In this document: positions 1 through 5,236 of the stretch, in pieces | Layout of the letters: each line of letters starts with the position of its first letter | Numbering within the stretch: the first letter of the stretch is position 1 | Origin: Candidatus Saccharimonadota bacterium | GTDB lineage: Bacteria > Patescibacteriota > Saccharimonadia > Saccharimonadales > Saccharimonadaceae | DNA: 5,999 nucleotides | Reading direction: 5' to 3' | Assembly (NCBI GenBank): GCA_900556355.1 | Contig: UNSP01000017.1 | Span: 1 to 5,999, forward strand | The notes under the pieces: generated by a model | Databases searched by the model: none | The model's input: only the letters and a program-made list of their open reading frames with translations | What the model was told of the DNA's origin: nothing | Position numbers and translations under genes: made by a program

Positions 1-424
1 CCGTCGTTGCCGCCAGCACGACATCGCCGTCCTTTTTCTCAATCGACGCAGACTCGCCGGTCAACATACTTTCATTCAGTTCCAAGCCTTTCGACTCAAT
101 AACTTTCGCGTCCGCGGGTAGTTCATCGCCAGCCTGAATAAGAATTTCATCGCCAATTTTAAGCTCATCATAACCAACCTCGACAACATTTCCATCTTTT
201 AACAATCGAGCTTTCGGTGCGCACATCAACTCCAATTGACGCAAAACTCGCTTAGCCCTTAGCTCCTGAATAATGCCAATCGTCGAATTCACGACAATCA
301 CCACCGAGATAAACCACGCATCACGATATTCGCGAACATAAACCAGCGCGCCAGCCAGCAAAAAAATCACCACGACAATAGGGGAAAGCAGATTCCGCTT
401 AATAATGTCCAAGTAGTCGCGCAT
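1..424 (-). CDS. P-type cation-transporting ATPase, N-terminal part (runs off the left edge)
   Basis: Seen: 141 codons from an ATG at 424-422 to the window edge, open throughout. Residues 11-30 (starting NLLSPIVV) form a first hydrophobic membrane segment and residues 37-52 a second. An actuator (A) domain follows, with GDEILIQAGDELPADA (91-106) and the TGES motif at residues 122-125, which serves dephosphorylation in P-type ATPases. Known of the family: these are inner-membrane pumps of usually 750-900 residues that move cations using an aspartyl-phosphate intermediate. The DKTG phosphorylation site, ATP-binding domain and later membrane segments lie outside the window, so the ion cannot be assigned. 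The lead-in before the first membrane helix is very short (about 10 residues), as in CtpE-like members. The start is fixed by the TAATG overlap with the upstream gene's stop, which implies translational coupling. Sure of the family, unsure of the substrate. Confidence 0.93.
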   Translation of the reverse strand, partial: MRDYLDIIKRNLLSPIVVVIFLLAGALVYVREYRDAWFISVVIVVNSTIGIIQELRAKRVLRQLELMCAPKARLLKDGNVVEVGYDELKIGDEILIQAGDELPADAKVIESKGLELNESMLTGESASIEKKDGDVVLAATT

Positions 425-912
425 TAGCTCGTTTGAATCCTTCTGTAGCTGAACCTTGCGCCAACTCGCCAATTTCCGTACGCGTCAGAATCGAATTGAT
501 ATATCTCGCCATTTTTCACTTCAGAAATCAAAACCAAGGCAGGATTATACGGCGCCAAAGTTTTATAAAAATGCAAATCTTCATCCGTAACGTGCTTTCT
601 TCCAGGAAAAACTTCACGGAATTTGCGCTTGCCAATATCTTCAAAATATCGTGGCTGACCTTTTGGCGGAAGAAATAATTCCGCACGCATACCCATTCTA
701 GAAATTATCTTTTTAACATCAGATAAAATCAACGGCGAAGTCGCCTCCAAATACATCATCAACTGTTTTTTATTCGTCAAAAACACCGACGCCTTAGCCG
801 TGCGACTAACATCGGCGTGCCACAAAATTATCGATTGAACATCAATTGGAAAACCAAATTTTTCCTTAGCAATTCGCTCCAGCGCCAGCTCGTCGTACGT
901 CGCCTTATTCAT
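424..912 (-). CDS. Conserved protein of unknown function, 162 aa, coupled to the P-type ATPase
   Basis: Seen: ATG at 912-910, TAA at 426-424, no signal peptide and no membrane segment. The protein is charged and mixed alpha/beta in character. Its C-terminal half carries a conserved-looking stretch: KFREVFPGRKHVTDEDL (about residues 97-113), then LAPYNPALVLISEVKNGEIY (119-138) and FDSDAYGNWRVGARFSYRR. From memory this resembles an uncharacterised family common in Saccharibacteria. I know of no assigned function and propose none. The stop shares its last A with the ATPase ATG (TAATG), so the two genes are very probably one transcript with coupled translation. No Shine-Dalgarno sequence precedes the ATG. 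Instead an extended -10 (TGGTAAAAT) ends 7 bases upstream, which supports this start and suggests a leaderless message. Confident that it is a real gene. Confidence 0.88.
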   Translation of the reverse strand: MNKATYDELALERIAKEKFGFPIDVQSIILWHADVSRTAKASVFLTNKKQLMMYLEATSPLILSDVKKIISRMGMRAELFLPPKGQPRYFEDIGKRKFREVFPGRKHVTDEDLHFYKTLAPYNPALVLISEVKNGEIYQFDSDAYGNWRVGARFSYRRIQTS

Positions 913-919
913 AGATAAT

Positions 920-928
920 ATTTTACCA
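920..928 (-). promoter_or_regulatory. Extended -10 promoter for the minus-strand pair, predicted leaderless
   Basis: On the minus strand TGGTAAAAT (928 to 920) is followed by seven bases (ATTATCT) and then the ATG at 912. A TGn plus TAAAAT is a good extended -10. Transcription normally starts 6-8 bases past the hexamer, which is at or next to the A of ATG. There is no convincing -35 at the usual distance, as often holds for extended -10 promoters. An A-rich stretch lies just upstream (935-929). Confidence 0.6.
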
Positions 929-967
929 TTTTTTTATGAGGTGCGCGAGATGGCAAAGATGTGAAAT

Positions 968-1165
968 CTAATAGCCAGCCTGTATGGTCGATTTGACTGC
1001 TCGACGGGAAATGTCCAAGTGGCTTTTACCCTTAAACGCGTCTTCTGGATGTTTTTCATTCCAAGCGTCGACATTTTCTTCAGTACAATCTTTAATGGCG
1101 TGATTAACACAAAACTCAAGTCGCTTAATGCTTTGGGTATTAGCAATTTTGATATTGCGTTCTGA
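968..1165 (-). pseudogene. Probable remnant: C-terminal about 65 codons of an unrecognised protein, no start codon
   Basis: Seen: reading the minus strand from about 1165 to the TAG at 970-968 gives a composition-normal, charged peptide. It contains IKRLEFCVNHAIKDCTEENV, then DAWNEKHPEDAFKGKSHLDI and ends AVKSTIQAGY. The frame is open back past 1193 into the antisense of the helicase gene, but it holds no ATG, GTG or TTG until a TTG 16 codons from the end. The protein-like part fades near the uvrD promoter. Inference: the 5' end of an older gene was lost, perhaps when the helicase gene came to lie beside it. Alternatives: a small gene using a rare ATT or ATA start, or a chance open frame. A different open minus-strand frame covers the same bases (start TTG at 1203) but gives a less protein-like, basic and hydrophobic product. 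I do not recognise the family. Confidence 0.42.
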
Positions 1166-1177
1166 AGACCGCCGACA

Positions 1178-1186
1178 TGGTAAAAT
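1178..1186 (+). promoter_or_regulatory. Extended -10 promoter of the helicase-nuclease gene, predicted leaderless
   Basis: TGGTAAAAT at 1178-1186 is followed by six bases (AAAACT) and the ATG at 1193. It is the same nine bases as the element in front of the divergent gene at 912. The best -35-like sequence, TTGCGT at 1155-1160, lies 20 bases upstream of the hexamer, which is too far to count on. No Shine-Dalgarno sequence fits between the hexamer and the ATG. Confidence 0.62.
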
Positions 1187-1192
1187 AAAACT

Positions 1193-4100
1193 ATGGATTT
1201 CAATACTCGTTACGCTAAATTAAACGATAATCAACGACAAGCAGTCGACTACATCCACGGATCGCTTTTGGTAATTGCTGGGCCAGGAACGGGGAAAACC
1301 GAGCTTCTGAGTATGCGCACCGCCCAAATCCTAAGACAAACCGACACTTTGCCAAACAGTATTTTATGCTTGACGTTTACTGAAAGCGGCGCCACGAATA
1401 TGCGCCAACGACTTCGCCAGATTATCGGTGAGGACGCGTATAAAATTGCGATTCACACATTCCACAGCTTCGGTACAGAAATCATCAATCAGCACCGTGA
1501 ATATTTTTTCCGCGGCGCCGACGCTCAGCCAGTTGACGAATTGACGCAATATCAAATTATCTCTGGAATACTCGAAGGACTTGATTGGCGAAATCCATTA
1601 AGCGCGAAAAATAACGGGGAATTCGTTTACATTAAAGACCTCATTCGCATTATTTCCGAATTCAAGCAAAGCGGTTTAACGCCGTCAGAATTACGGGCAA
1701 TTACTGAGGACAATCAAAGCACAATCGCCGAAATCACGCCAGATATTCAGCAAGTATTTTCCGCCAAAATATCGAAAAAGACAATCGAAATGTTTGCGCC
1801 GATAGCTGAGAAAATTGCCAATTTAGCCGCCAAAAATCCTGACGAGAAAAACTCAAAATTGCCAGCCTCAATCACGCCATACGCCAACGTTTTGGCGCTG
1901 AGCATTGTGCACGCCACCCAAGAATCAATTGACGAGAACTCAACCAAGCCGCTGACTGCTTGGAAAAATAAATGGTGCGAAAAAAATGCCAATGGCGAAT
2001 TTGTCCTGAAAGATTTTACCGCCGCAGAAAAATTATCCGCCGCAATTGACGTTTACGAAAAGTACGTAAACATTCTGTCCGAGCGCTCGTTATTTGACTA
2101 CGACGATATGATTTTATCCGTTATTCAAGCCTGCGAATCTCACCCAGAATTGCGCGCAAATCTCCAAGAGCAATTCCAATTCATCATGGTCGACGAGTTC
2201 CAGGACACAAACTTAGCGCAATTACGATTGCTGTTCAATTTGACCAGCGAGAACGACGACAACCCAAACATCATGGCGGTTGGCGACGACGACCAAGCAA
2301 TCTTCAGCTTCCAAGGCGCAGACGTGGGCAATATCCAGCGTTTCCGTCAGCATTATAACGATCCAAAAATCATCGTTTTGACCGACAATTATCGTTCTGC
2401 CGAGAATATTTTATCGTCAGCGCGGGACGTCATCACTCAGGGCGCGGATCGACTGGAAAACACAATTGACGGGCTATCAAAACAATTGACCGCACACGCA
2501 AATAGCGAAGGCTCAAAAGTCGAAATCCAAGAATTCTCATCTGTTAGCGAAGAGCGAGCGGGAATTGCCAAACAAATTGCCGAGCTGATAAAAAATGGCG
2601 AGAAACCAGAAAACATCACGATTATCGCGCGCCACCATAAAGAACTCATTGAAATCCTTCCGCATCTTTATAAGGAAAATCTTTTTGTCAATTACGAACG
2701 TCACGACGACATTCTGGAGCAAGACATAATCCAGATTCTGGATAAATTGGCGCGAACTGTCGTGGCGATTAGCCAGAATAATTTGGACGTCGCCAATAGC
2801 TTATTGCCGGAAATTACGGCTCATCCAGCGTTTGGATTTTCTGCGCTGGACATCTGGAAATTGAGCCTTCAAGCTTACAAAAATCGGCAATTGTGGCTGG
2901 AAAGTATGCTGGCGAATAGCGCATTTAAGGAATTTGCGGAGTGGCTTTTGGAGCGCGCTAAGGACGTGCCGAATCTGCCATTGGAAGAGCAATTGGACAA
3001 TTTATTAGGCTTAACTAACGATGAAAGCGGCGACCTTCAAGTCAATTCTCTCGCCAATTTCTATTTCTCGCCAGAAAAGCTAGATAAAAACCCAGAAGCA
3101 TATCTGACAATCCTGGAAAGTTTGCGCACTTTGCGTCAAAAACTTCGCGATCGAATCACCGATAAAAACCCAACGCTGGAAGACTTTTTGGAGTTTATTG
3201 ATCTACATATTTCGACAAAAACCCGCTTAACGCAAATTCGCACGCACGCAAGTTCACTCAGCGGCGCCATAAACTTAATGACCGCCCATAAATCCAAAGG
3301 TCTGGAATTTCCGCACGTTTTCGTGATCGGGGCAATTGACAGCGCTTGGGGTGAAAAAGTCCGCACACGCAACCGAGCTATTCGATATCCCGCAAACCTC
3401 CAACTTCAGCCAGCGGGCGCTACTTACGACGAACGACTTCGATTATTCTTTGTGGCGATGACTCGCGCCAAAACCACATTGACCATGACTTATTCTCAAA
3501 CCAACGATTCTGGCAGCGACACGATAATTGCCAGTTTCTTAACAAATTGCACGCCAACCATCATTCCAACCAGCGATGATCCAGCGGAACAAATTGAACT
3601 CGCTGAAACCGACTGGACGACGCGACTAACTTCGCCGATTGTTCCAGAATTAAAGGACTTATTGGCGCCAGCATTCGAAACATACAAACTTTCCGCGACG
3701 CATTTGAACAACTTCCTCGACGTTTCACGTGGCGGACCGCAAAATTTCTTATTGAACAATTTGCTACATTTTCCATCCGCCAAAAATTCCGCCGCAGCTT
3801 ACGGAACCGCGATTCACAGCAGCCTTCAGCAAGCACATTGCTCATTCAGCGCCGATCATCAATTGCCAAGCACCGAACAAATCCTCCAATTTTTCCAAAA
3901 ATTCCTCGAGAGCCAGCATTTGCCAGCCGACGATTTTCAATTGTATTTGGACAAAGGGAAGTCGGCTTTGACCGCGTTCTTAAACGCCAAATCTTCAGAT
4001 TTTCACGACACAGACTTGGCGGAATTAGACTTTTCAAATCAAGGCGTAATTATCGATAACGCCAGATTGACTGGTAAACTTGACGTTGTCGACATCGACA

Positions 4101-4489
4101 AGCAAAATAAAACCATATTTGTAACGGATTATAAAACTGGTAAGCCAGCGCATTCTTGGAAAGGTTCGGCCGATTACGAGAAAATCAAACTTCATAAATA
4201 TCGTCAGCAATTGATGTTCTATCAGCTACTGGTCGAGCATTCACGCGATTATGGCAATTTCACGTTTACTGGCGGGCGATTACAATTTGTCGAGCCAGAC
4301 ATGAAGACCGGCGATATTCTTAGCTTGGAAGATACATTCTCCAGAGAAGAATTATCTGAATTCGCGAAACTCGTAAACATCATTTGGCAGAAAATCACCA
4401 CGTTAGATCTGCCGGATATTTCTGGCTATTCGGCGGATTATAAGGGAATGTTGCAATTCGAAAAAGACCTGCTGGCAGGCGAAATATAA
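1193..4489 (+). CDS. SF1 UvrD/AdnB-like DNA helicase fused to a C-terminal PD-(D/E)XK (RecB-family) nuclease
   Basis: Seen, in order in 1098 residues: Q motif LNDNQRQAV (10-18); Walker A AGPGTGKT (29-36); motif Ia TFTESGATNMRQRL (61-74); Walker B VDEFQDT (333-339); motif III VGDDDQAIFSFQGA (363-376); motif IV NYRS (399-402); motif V LMTAHKSKGLEF (695-706); motif VI RLFFVAMTRAK (750-760). The C-terminal part has GxxxH (871-875), then GKLDVVD with D964, VTDYKTGK with D979 and K981, and a Q-rich YRQQLMFYQLL helix (1003-1013), the layout of RecB-type nucleases. Known of such families: ATP-driven 3'-5' unwinding of DNA plus end trimming in double-strand break repair. Size and layout match mycobacterial AdnA/AdnB and resemble AddA. 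Both ATPase and nuclease residues appear intact. No partner subunit lies beside it, so it may act alone, as a homodimer or with a distant partner. The ATG is set by the promoter element six bases upstream. TAA ends the gene at 4487-4489. Confidence 0.95.
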   Translation: MDFNTRYAKLNDNQRQAVDYIHGSLLVIAGPGTGKTELLSMRTAQILRQTDTLPNSILCLTFTESGATNMRQRLRQIIGEDAYKIAIHTFHSFGTEIINQHREYFFRGADAQPVDELTQYQIISGILEGLDWRNPLSAKNNGEFVYIKDLIRIISEFKQSGLTPSELRAITEDNQSTIAEITPDIQQVFSAKISKKTIEMFAPIAEKIANLAAKNPDEKNSKLPASITPYANVLALSIVHATQESIDENSTKPLTAWKNKWCEKNANGEFVLKDFTAAEKLSAAIDVYEKYVNILSERSLFDYDDMILSVIQACESHPELRANLQEQFQFIMVDEFQDTNLAQLRLLFNLTSENDDNPNIMAVGDDDQAIFSFQGADVGNIQRFRQHYNDPKIIVLTDNYRSAENILSSARDVITQGADRLENTIDGLSKQLTAHANSEGSKVEIQEFSSVSEERAGIAKQIAELIKNGEKPENITIIARHHKELIEILPHLYKENLFVNYERHDDILEQDIIQILDKLARTVVAISQNNLDVANSLLPEITAHPAFGFSALDIWKLSLQAYKNRQLWLESMLANSAFKEFAEWLLERAKDVPNLPLEEQLDNLLGLTNDESGDLQVNSLANFYFSPEKLDKNPEAYLTILESLRTLRQKLRDRITDKNPTLEDFLEFIDLHISTKTRLTQIRTHASSLSGAINLMTAHKSKGLEFPHVFVIGAIDSAWGEKVRTRNRAIRYPANLQLQPAGATYDERLRLFFVAMTRAKTTLTMTYSQTNDSGSDTIIASFLTNCTPTIIPTSDDPAEQIELAETDWTTRLTSPIVPELKDLLAPAFETYKLSATHLNNFLDVSRGGPQNFLLNNLLHFPSAKNSAAAYGTAIHSSLQQAHCSFSADHQLPSTEQILQFFQKFLESQHLPADDFQLYLDKGKSALTAFLNAKSSDFHDTDLAELDFSNQGVIIDNARLTGKLDVVDIDKQNKTIFVTDYKTGKPAHSWKGSADYEKIKLHKYRQQLMFYQLLVEHSRDYGNFTFTGGRLQFVEPDMKTGDILSLEDTFSREELSEFAKLVNIIWQKITTLDLPDISGYSADYKGMLQFEKDLLAGEI

Positions 4490-4507
4490 AAATATTCTGG
4501 TATATTG

Positions 4508-4536
4508 TTGCATTTTTTTATAATTAGTGTTATTAT
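4508..4536 (+). promoter_or_regulatory. Promoter for the structured RNA region
   Basis: TTGCAT (4508-4513), a 17-base spacer and TATTAT (4531-4536), with TG at 4528-4529 giving an extended -10 (TGTTATTAT). A second -10-like TATAAT overlaps at 4534-4539, and another at 4519-4524 sits in an AT-rich stretch. The predicted start of transcription is about 4543. Unlike the three gene promoters in this window it has a recognisable -35 at good spacing, and no start codon follows closely. This fits an RNA gene or a long leader. Confidence 0.6.
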
Positions 4537-4543
4537 AATAAAC

Positions 4544-4623
4544 GCTTTATTGATAAAGCAGCTCTCGACTTGACGCCACAAATGGTATCAAGTCCTGACC
4601 ATGCTTCGCACAAAAGCATGGTC
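4544..4623 (+). other. Three successive hairpins at the 5' end of the candidate RNA
   Basis: Hairpin 1: GCTTTA (4544-4549) with TAAAGC (4554-4559) around TTGA, starting almost at the predicted transcription start. Hairpin 2: GACTTGA (4567-4573) with TCAAGTC (4588-4594), capped by CCA/TGG and a CAAA loop across a 2x2 internal loop. Hairpin 3: GACCATGC (4597-4604) with GCATGGTC (4616-4623), 8 bp without mismatch around an 11-base loop. None is followed by a T-run, so they are not terminators of the helicase gene. A fourth hairpin, CGCCGA/TCGGCG around TACT, lies at 4657-4672. Confidence 0.6.
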
Positions 4624-4672
4624 TGAAAGATGGTTAGAGATCCTTGTCTTGTCTATCGCCGATACTTCGGCG

Positions 4673-4684
4673 GGGAGGGGGTGA
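4673..4684 (+). promoter_or_regulatory. Purine-rich Shine-Dalgarno-like tract before the small open frame
   Basis: GGGAGGGGGTGA resembles the anti-SD complement (GGAGGTGA) with extra G residues and ends seven bases before a TTG at 4691. It contains the in-frame TGA (4682-4684) that closes the frame upstream. Its first seven bases are exactly complementary to CCCTCCC at 5107-5113, so it could be masked by the 3' end of the same RNA. A similar tract (GGGGAGGAGGTAAG) recurs at 5073-5086. Confidence 0.4.
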
Positions 4685-4690
4685 AAACCC

Positions 4691-4867
4691 TTGGCTGGAA
4701 ACCAAACTGACGCACGCCGCCGCGCGCAGCAGGACTACGAGTCCGCTGTCAGAAACGGCGCCGAAAAGTCCACTCTGGACCGTCTGTACGCGACGGTTCT
4801 GGACAAGCAGGCCGCGGAAAACGCAGCCACCGGTCAGAGCGACCGTCCCAGGAAGCTCCACTGGTAG
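4691..4867 (+). CDS. Possible small protein, 58 aa, TTG start, inside the structured RNA
   Basis: Seen: TTG at 4691, TAG at 4865-4867, in-frame TGA at 4682-4684. There is no ATG or GTG in the frame. The product would be hydrophilic, charged and helical-looking: TDARRRAQQDYESAVRNGAE (about residues 6-25), then KSTLDRLYATVLDKQAAENA, ending DRPRKLHW. By hand count GC is about two thirds at codon position 1, half at position 2 and three quarters at position 3. That is the pattern of a real gene in GC-rich DNA, close to the dihydrouridine synthase gene and unlike the helicase gene. An SD-like tract sits seven bases upstream. Against it: the same bases form perfect short hairpins (4732-4744, 4768-4780, 4779-4797, 4831-4845), and other frames here are also open. 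The end does not resemble a tmRNA tag (no ALAA). I do not recognise the sequence. It may be a small regulatory or RNA-borne peptide, or chance. Confidence 0.35.
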   Translation: MAGNQTDARRRAQQDYESAVRNGAEKSTLDRLYATVLDKQAAENAATGQSDRPRKLHW

Positions 4868-4883
4868 TCTTTTTCTTTGGCAG

Positions 4884-4975
4884 TCGGGGCTTGTGCGACC
4901 CCGAAACCGCTGACTCCGCGTCAGCAAGAGAGTGTCCGCCCACTCCTGGCATGATTCAGCCAGCCGGTAATCCGG
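4884..4975 (+). other. Array of five nearly contiguous hairpins
   Basis: In order: TCGGGG/CCCCGA (4884-4904, 9-base loop); GCTGAC/GTCAGC (4909-4925, loop TCCGC); GAGTG/CACTC (4930-4945, loop TCCGCC); CTGGC/GCCAG (4946-4963, 8-base loop); CCGG/CCGG (4964-4975, loop TAAT). All stems are perfect and the last three abut without a gap. Two loops share TCCGC, which recurs at 5067-5071. GCGG at 5036-5039 could pair with such loops, so tertiary or pseudoknot contacts are possible. The arrangement, an open frame followed by serial hairpins and then a T-arm, echoes tmRNA architecture, but this is only a formal likeness. Confidence 0.55.
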
Positions 4976-4988
4976 AAAAAGAATCAAA

Positions 4989-5069
4989 GGACATGATTCT
5001 GGAAAAATCCCGCCGCTTTGTTGTAAAGTGGAGTAGCGGTGATAAGAGGGTTCGACACCCTCCATGTCC
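4989..5069 (+). ncRNA. tRNA-like fold resembling a compact tmRNA tRNA-like domain
   Basis: Seen: GGACATG (4989-4995) is the exact complement of CATGTCC (5063-5069), a 7-bp acceptor-like stem. Directly inside its 3' strand, without a gap, lies GAGGG-TTCGACA-CCCTC (5046-5062), a 5-bp T-arm with a 7-base loop carrying the TTCGA signature. Between them, CCGC/GCGG (5010-5013/5036-5039) stacks on CGCTTT/AAAGTG (5014-5019/5025-5030), with one G-T pair and a GAGTA bulge, forming an H2-like arm. Bases 4996-5009 have no stable D stem, and GATTCTGG matches the start of the E. coli tmRNA D region as I recall it. A G and then CCG (not CCA) follow the acceptor. It is not an ordinary tRNA: the long arm has a 5-base loop (GTTGT) and no U33-type anticodon loop. 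A role in aminoacylation or as a processing signal is speculation. Confidence 0.45.
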
Positions 5070-5072
5070 GCC

Positions 5073-5110
5073 GGGGAGGAGGTAAGACAAAGGCGTCTTG
5101 CTTCTTCCCT
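5073..5110 (+). other. 16-bp hairpin, purine-rich 5' arm
   Basis: GGGGAGGAGGTAAGAC (5073-5088) pairs along its whole length with 5095-5110 around a six-base loop (AAAGGC), including four G-T pairs. It starts four bases after the tRNA-like acceptor stem. The 5' arm contains a strong SD-like GGAGGAGGTAAG with no convincing start codon behind it. Bases 5084-5088 are also needed by the long-range helix with 4644-4650, and 5107-5113 by that with 4673-4679, so this hairpin and those pairings exclude each other. No proper T-run follows (only AATTTT at 5114-5119), so I do not call it a terminator. Confidence 0.55.
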
Positions 5111-5125
5111 CCCAATTTTCGGGTT

Positions 5126-5164
5126 CGCGAGTTCACTCGTGGCAGTTTTTCTCAACGTTGAGAA
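5126..5164 (+). other. Small hairpin and 16-bp perfect palindrome
   Basis: CGCGAG/CTCGTG (5126-5131/5136-5141) forms a 6-bp stem with one G-T pair around TTCA. Just after it, TTCTCAACGTTGAGAA (5149-5164) equals its own reverse complement across all 16 bases. As RNA it would be a 6-bp hairpin with an ACGT loop. As DNA it could be a dimeric repressor site, but it lies about 75 bases upstream of the dihydrouridine synthase promoter and beyond the terminator, so a direct operator role for that gene is doubtful. Confidence 0.45.
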
Positions 5165-5198
5165 TTACTCCGAGCAGAACCGCTTGAGCCCGCCCACA

Positions 5199-5235
5199 CC
5201 CTATCTCGATGACGAGATAGGGTTTTCTCCTTTTT
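5199..5235 (+). terminator. Strong intrinsic (Rho-independent) terminator
   Basis: CCCTATCTCG (5199-5208) and CGAGATAGGG (5213-5222) form a perfect 10-bp stem, extended by an A-T pair (5198-5223), around the tetraloop ATGA. TTTTCTCCTTTTT (5223-5235) follows directly. It closes the transcript that begins near 4543 and insulates the dihydrouridine synthase promoter, which begins only two bases further on. Confidence 0.9.
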
Positions 5236-5236
5236 G

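Larger units (their letters stand above)
4543..5235 (+). ncRNA. Candidate large structured RNA of about 690 nt, family not recognised
   Basis: Seen: the longest gene-poor stretch of the window (4490-5252), bounded by a promoter at 4508-4536 and a strong intrinsic terminator at 5199-5235. It is more GC-rich than the helicase gene and holds at least a dozen perfect or near-perfect stem-loops, listed separately. Long-range matches tie its ends: TTGTCTT (4644-4650) is complementary to AAGACAA (5084-5090), extended by CC/GG past one bulged A. GGGAGGG (4673-4679) is complementary to CCCTCCC (5107-5113). These helices compete with a local 16-bp hairpin (5073-5110), so two folds are possible. Inference: a stable RNA or a very long structured leader. 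The terminator sits before the dihydrouridine synthase promoter, which argues against a leader of that gene. I found no RNase P, canonical tmRNA, SRP or intron core motifs. A 58-codon frame lies within it, so a dual RNA/mRNA role is open. Boundaries are estimates. Confidence 0.55.

Noticed and set aside
934..1203. 89-codon minus-strand frame with a TTG start overlapping the helicase start
   Set aside because: The product is low in normal protein character, its start lies inside the helicase gene, and the other minus-strand frame over the same bases looks much more like protein.
4491..4519. Terminator for the helicase gene (AATAT/ATATT stem, then TTGCATTTTTTT)
   Set aside because: The stem is five A-T pairs only and the T-run is displaced. 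It is too weak to call, and the T-run overlaps the spacer of the RNA promoter.
4544..4559. Hairpin GCTTTA/TAAAGC as an intrinsic terminator
   Set aside because: No T-run follows. It starts at the predicted transcription start of the RNA and is better seen as its 5' hairpin.
4673..4712. Likeness to the cobalamin riboswitch core (GGTGAAAA..CC..GCTG..CC..AACTG)
   Set aside because: The upstream AGGTGCC-type element and the downstream CAGGAGACC-type box are absent, and no B12-related gene follows. The match is local only.
4989..5069. Ordinary tRNA gene
   Set aside because: There is no D stem, no 7-base anticodon loop with U33, and a bulged 10-bp central arm. Kept only as a tRNA-like fold.
4543..5072. 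Canonical or circularly permuted tmRNA (ssrA)
   Set aside because: The acceptor 5' strand lies 68 bases before its 3' strand with no tag frame between, the open frame upstream does not end in an ALAA-like tag, and the order of parts does not fit a permuted gene either.
4543..5110. RNase P RNA
   Set aside because: Possible scraps such as GAAAAGTCC (4763-4771) and GACAAAGGCG (5086-5095) occur, but the conserved GAGGAAAGTC, GGTAAGAG and ACAGAA blocks are missing or in the wrong places.
4634..5155. Long open frame (173 codons) on the minus strand across the structured region
   Set aside because: It is antisense to the promoter-terminator unit, in GC-rich DNA where several frames stay open. Its GVEPS stretch is what an antisense T-arm always yields, and it has no start signal.
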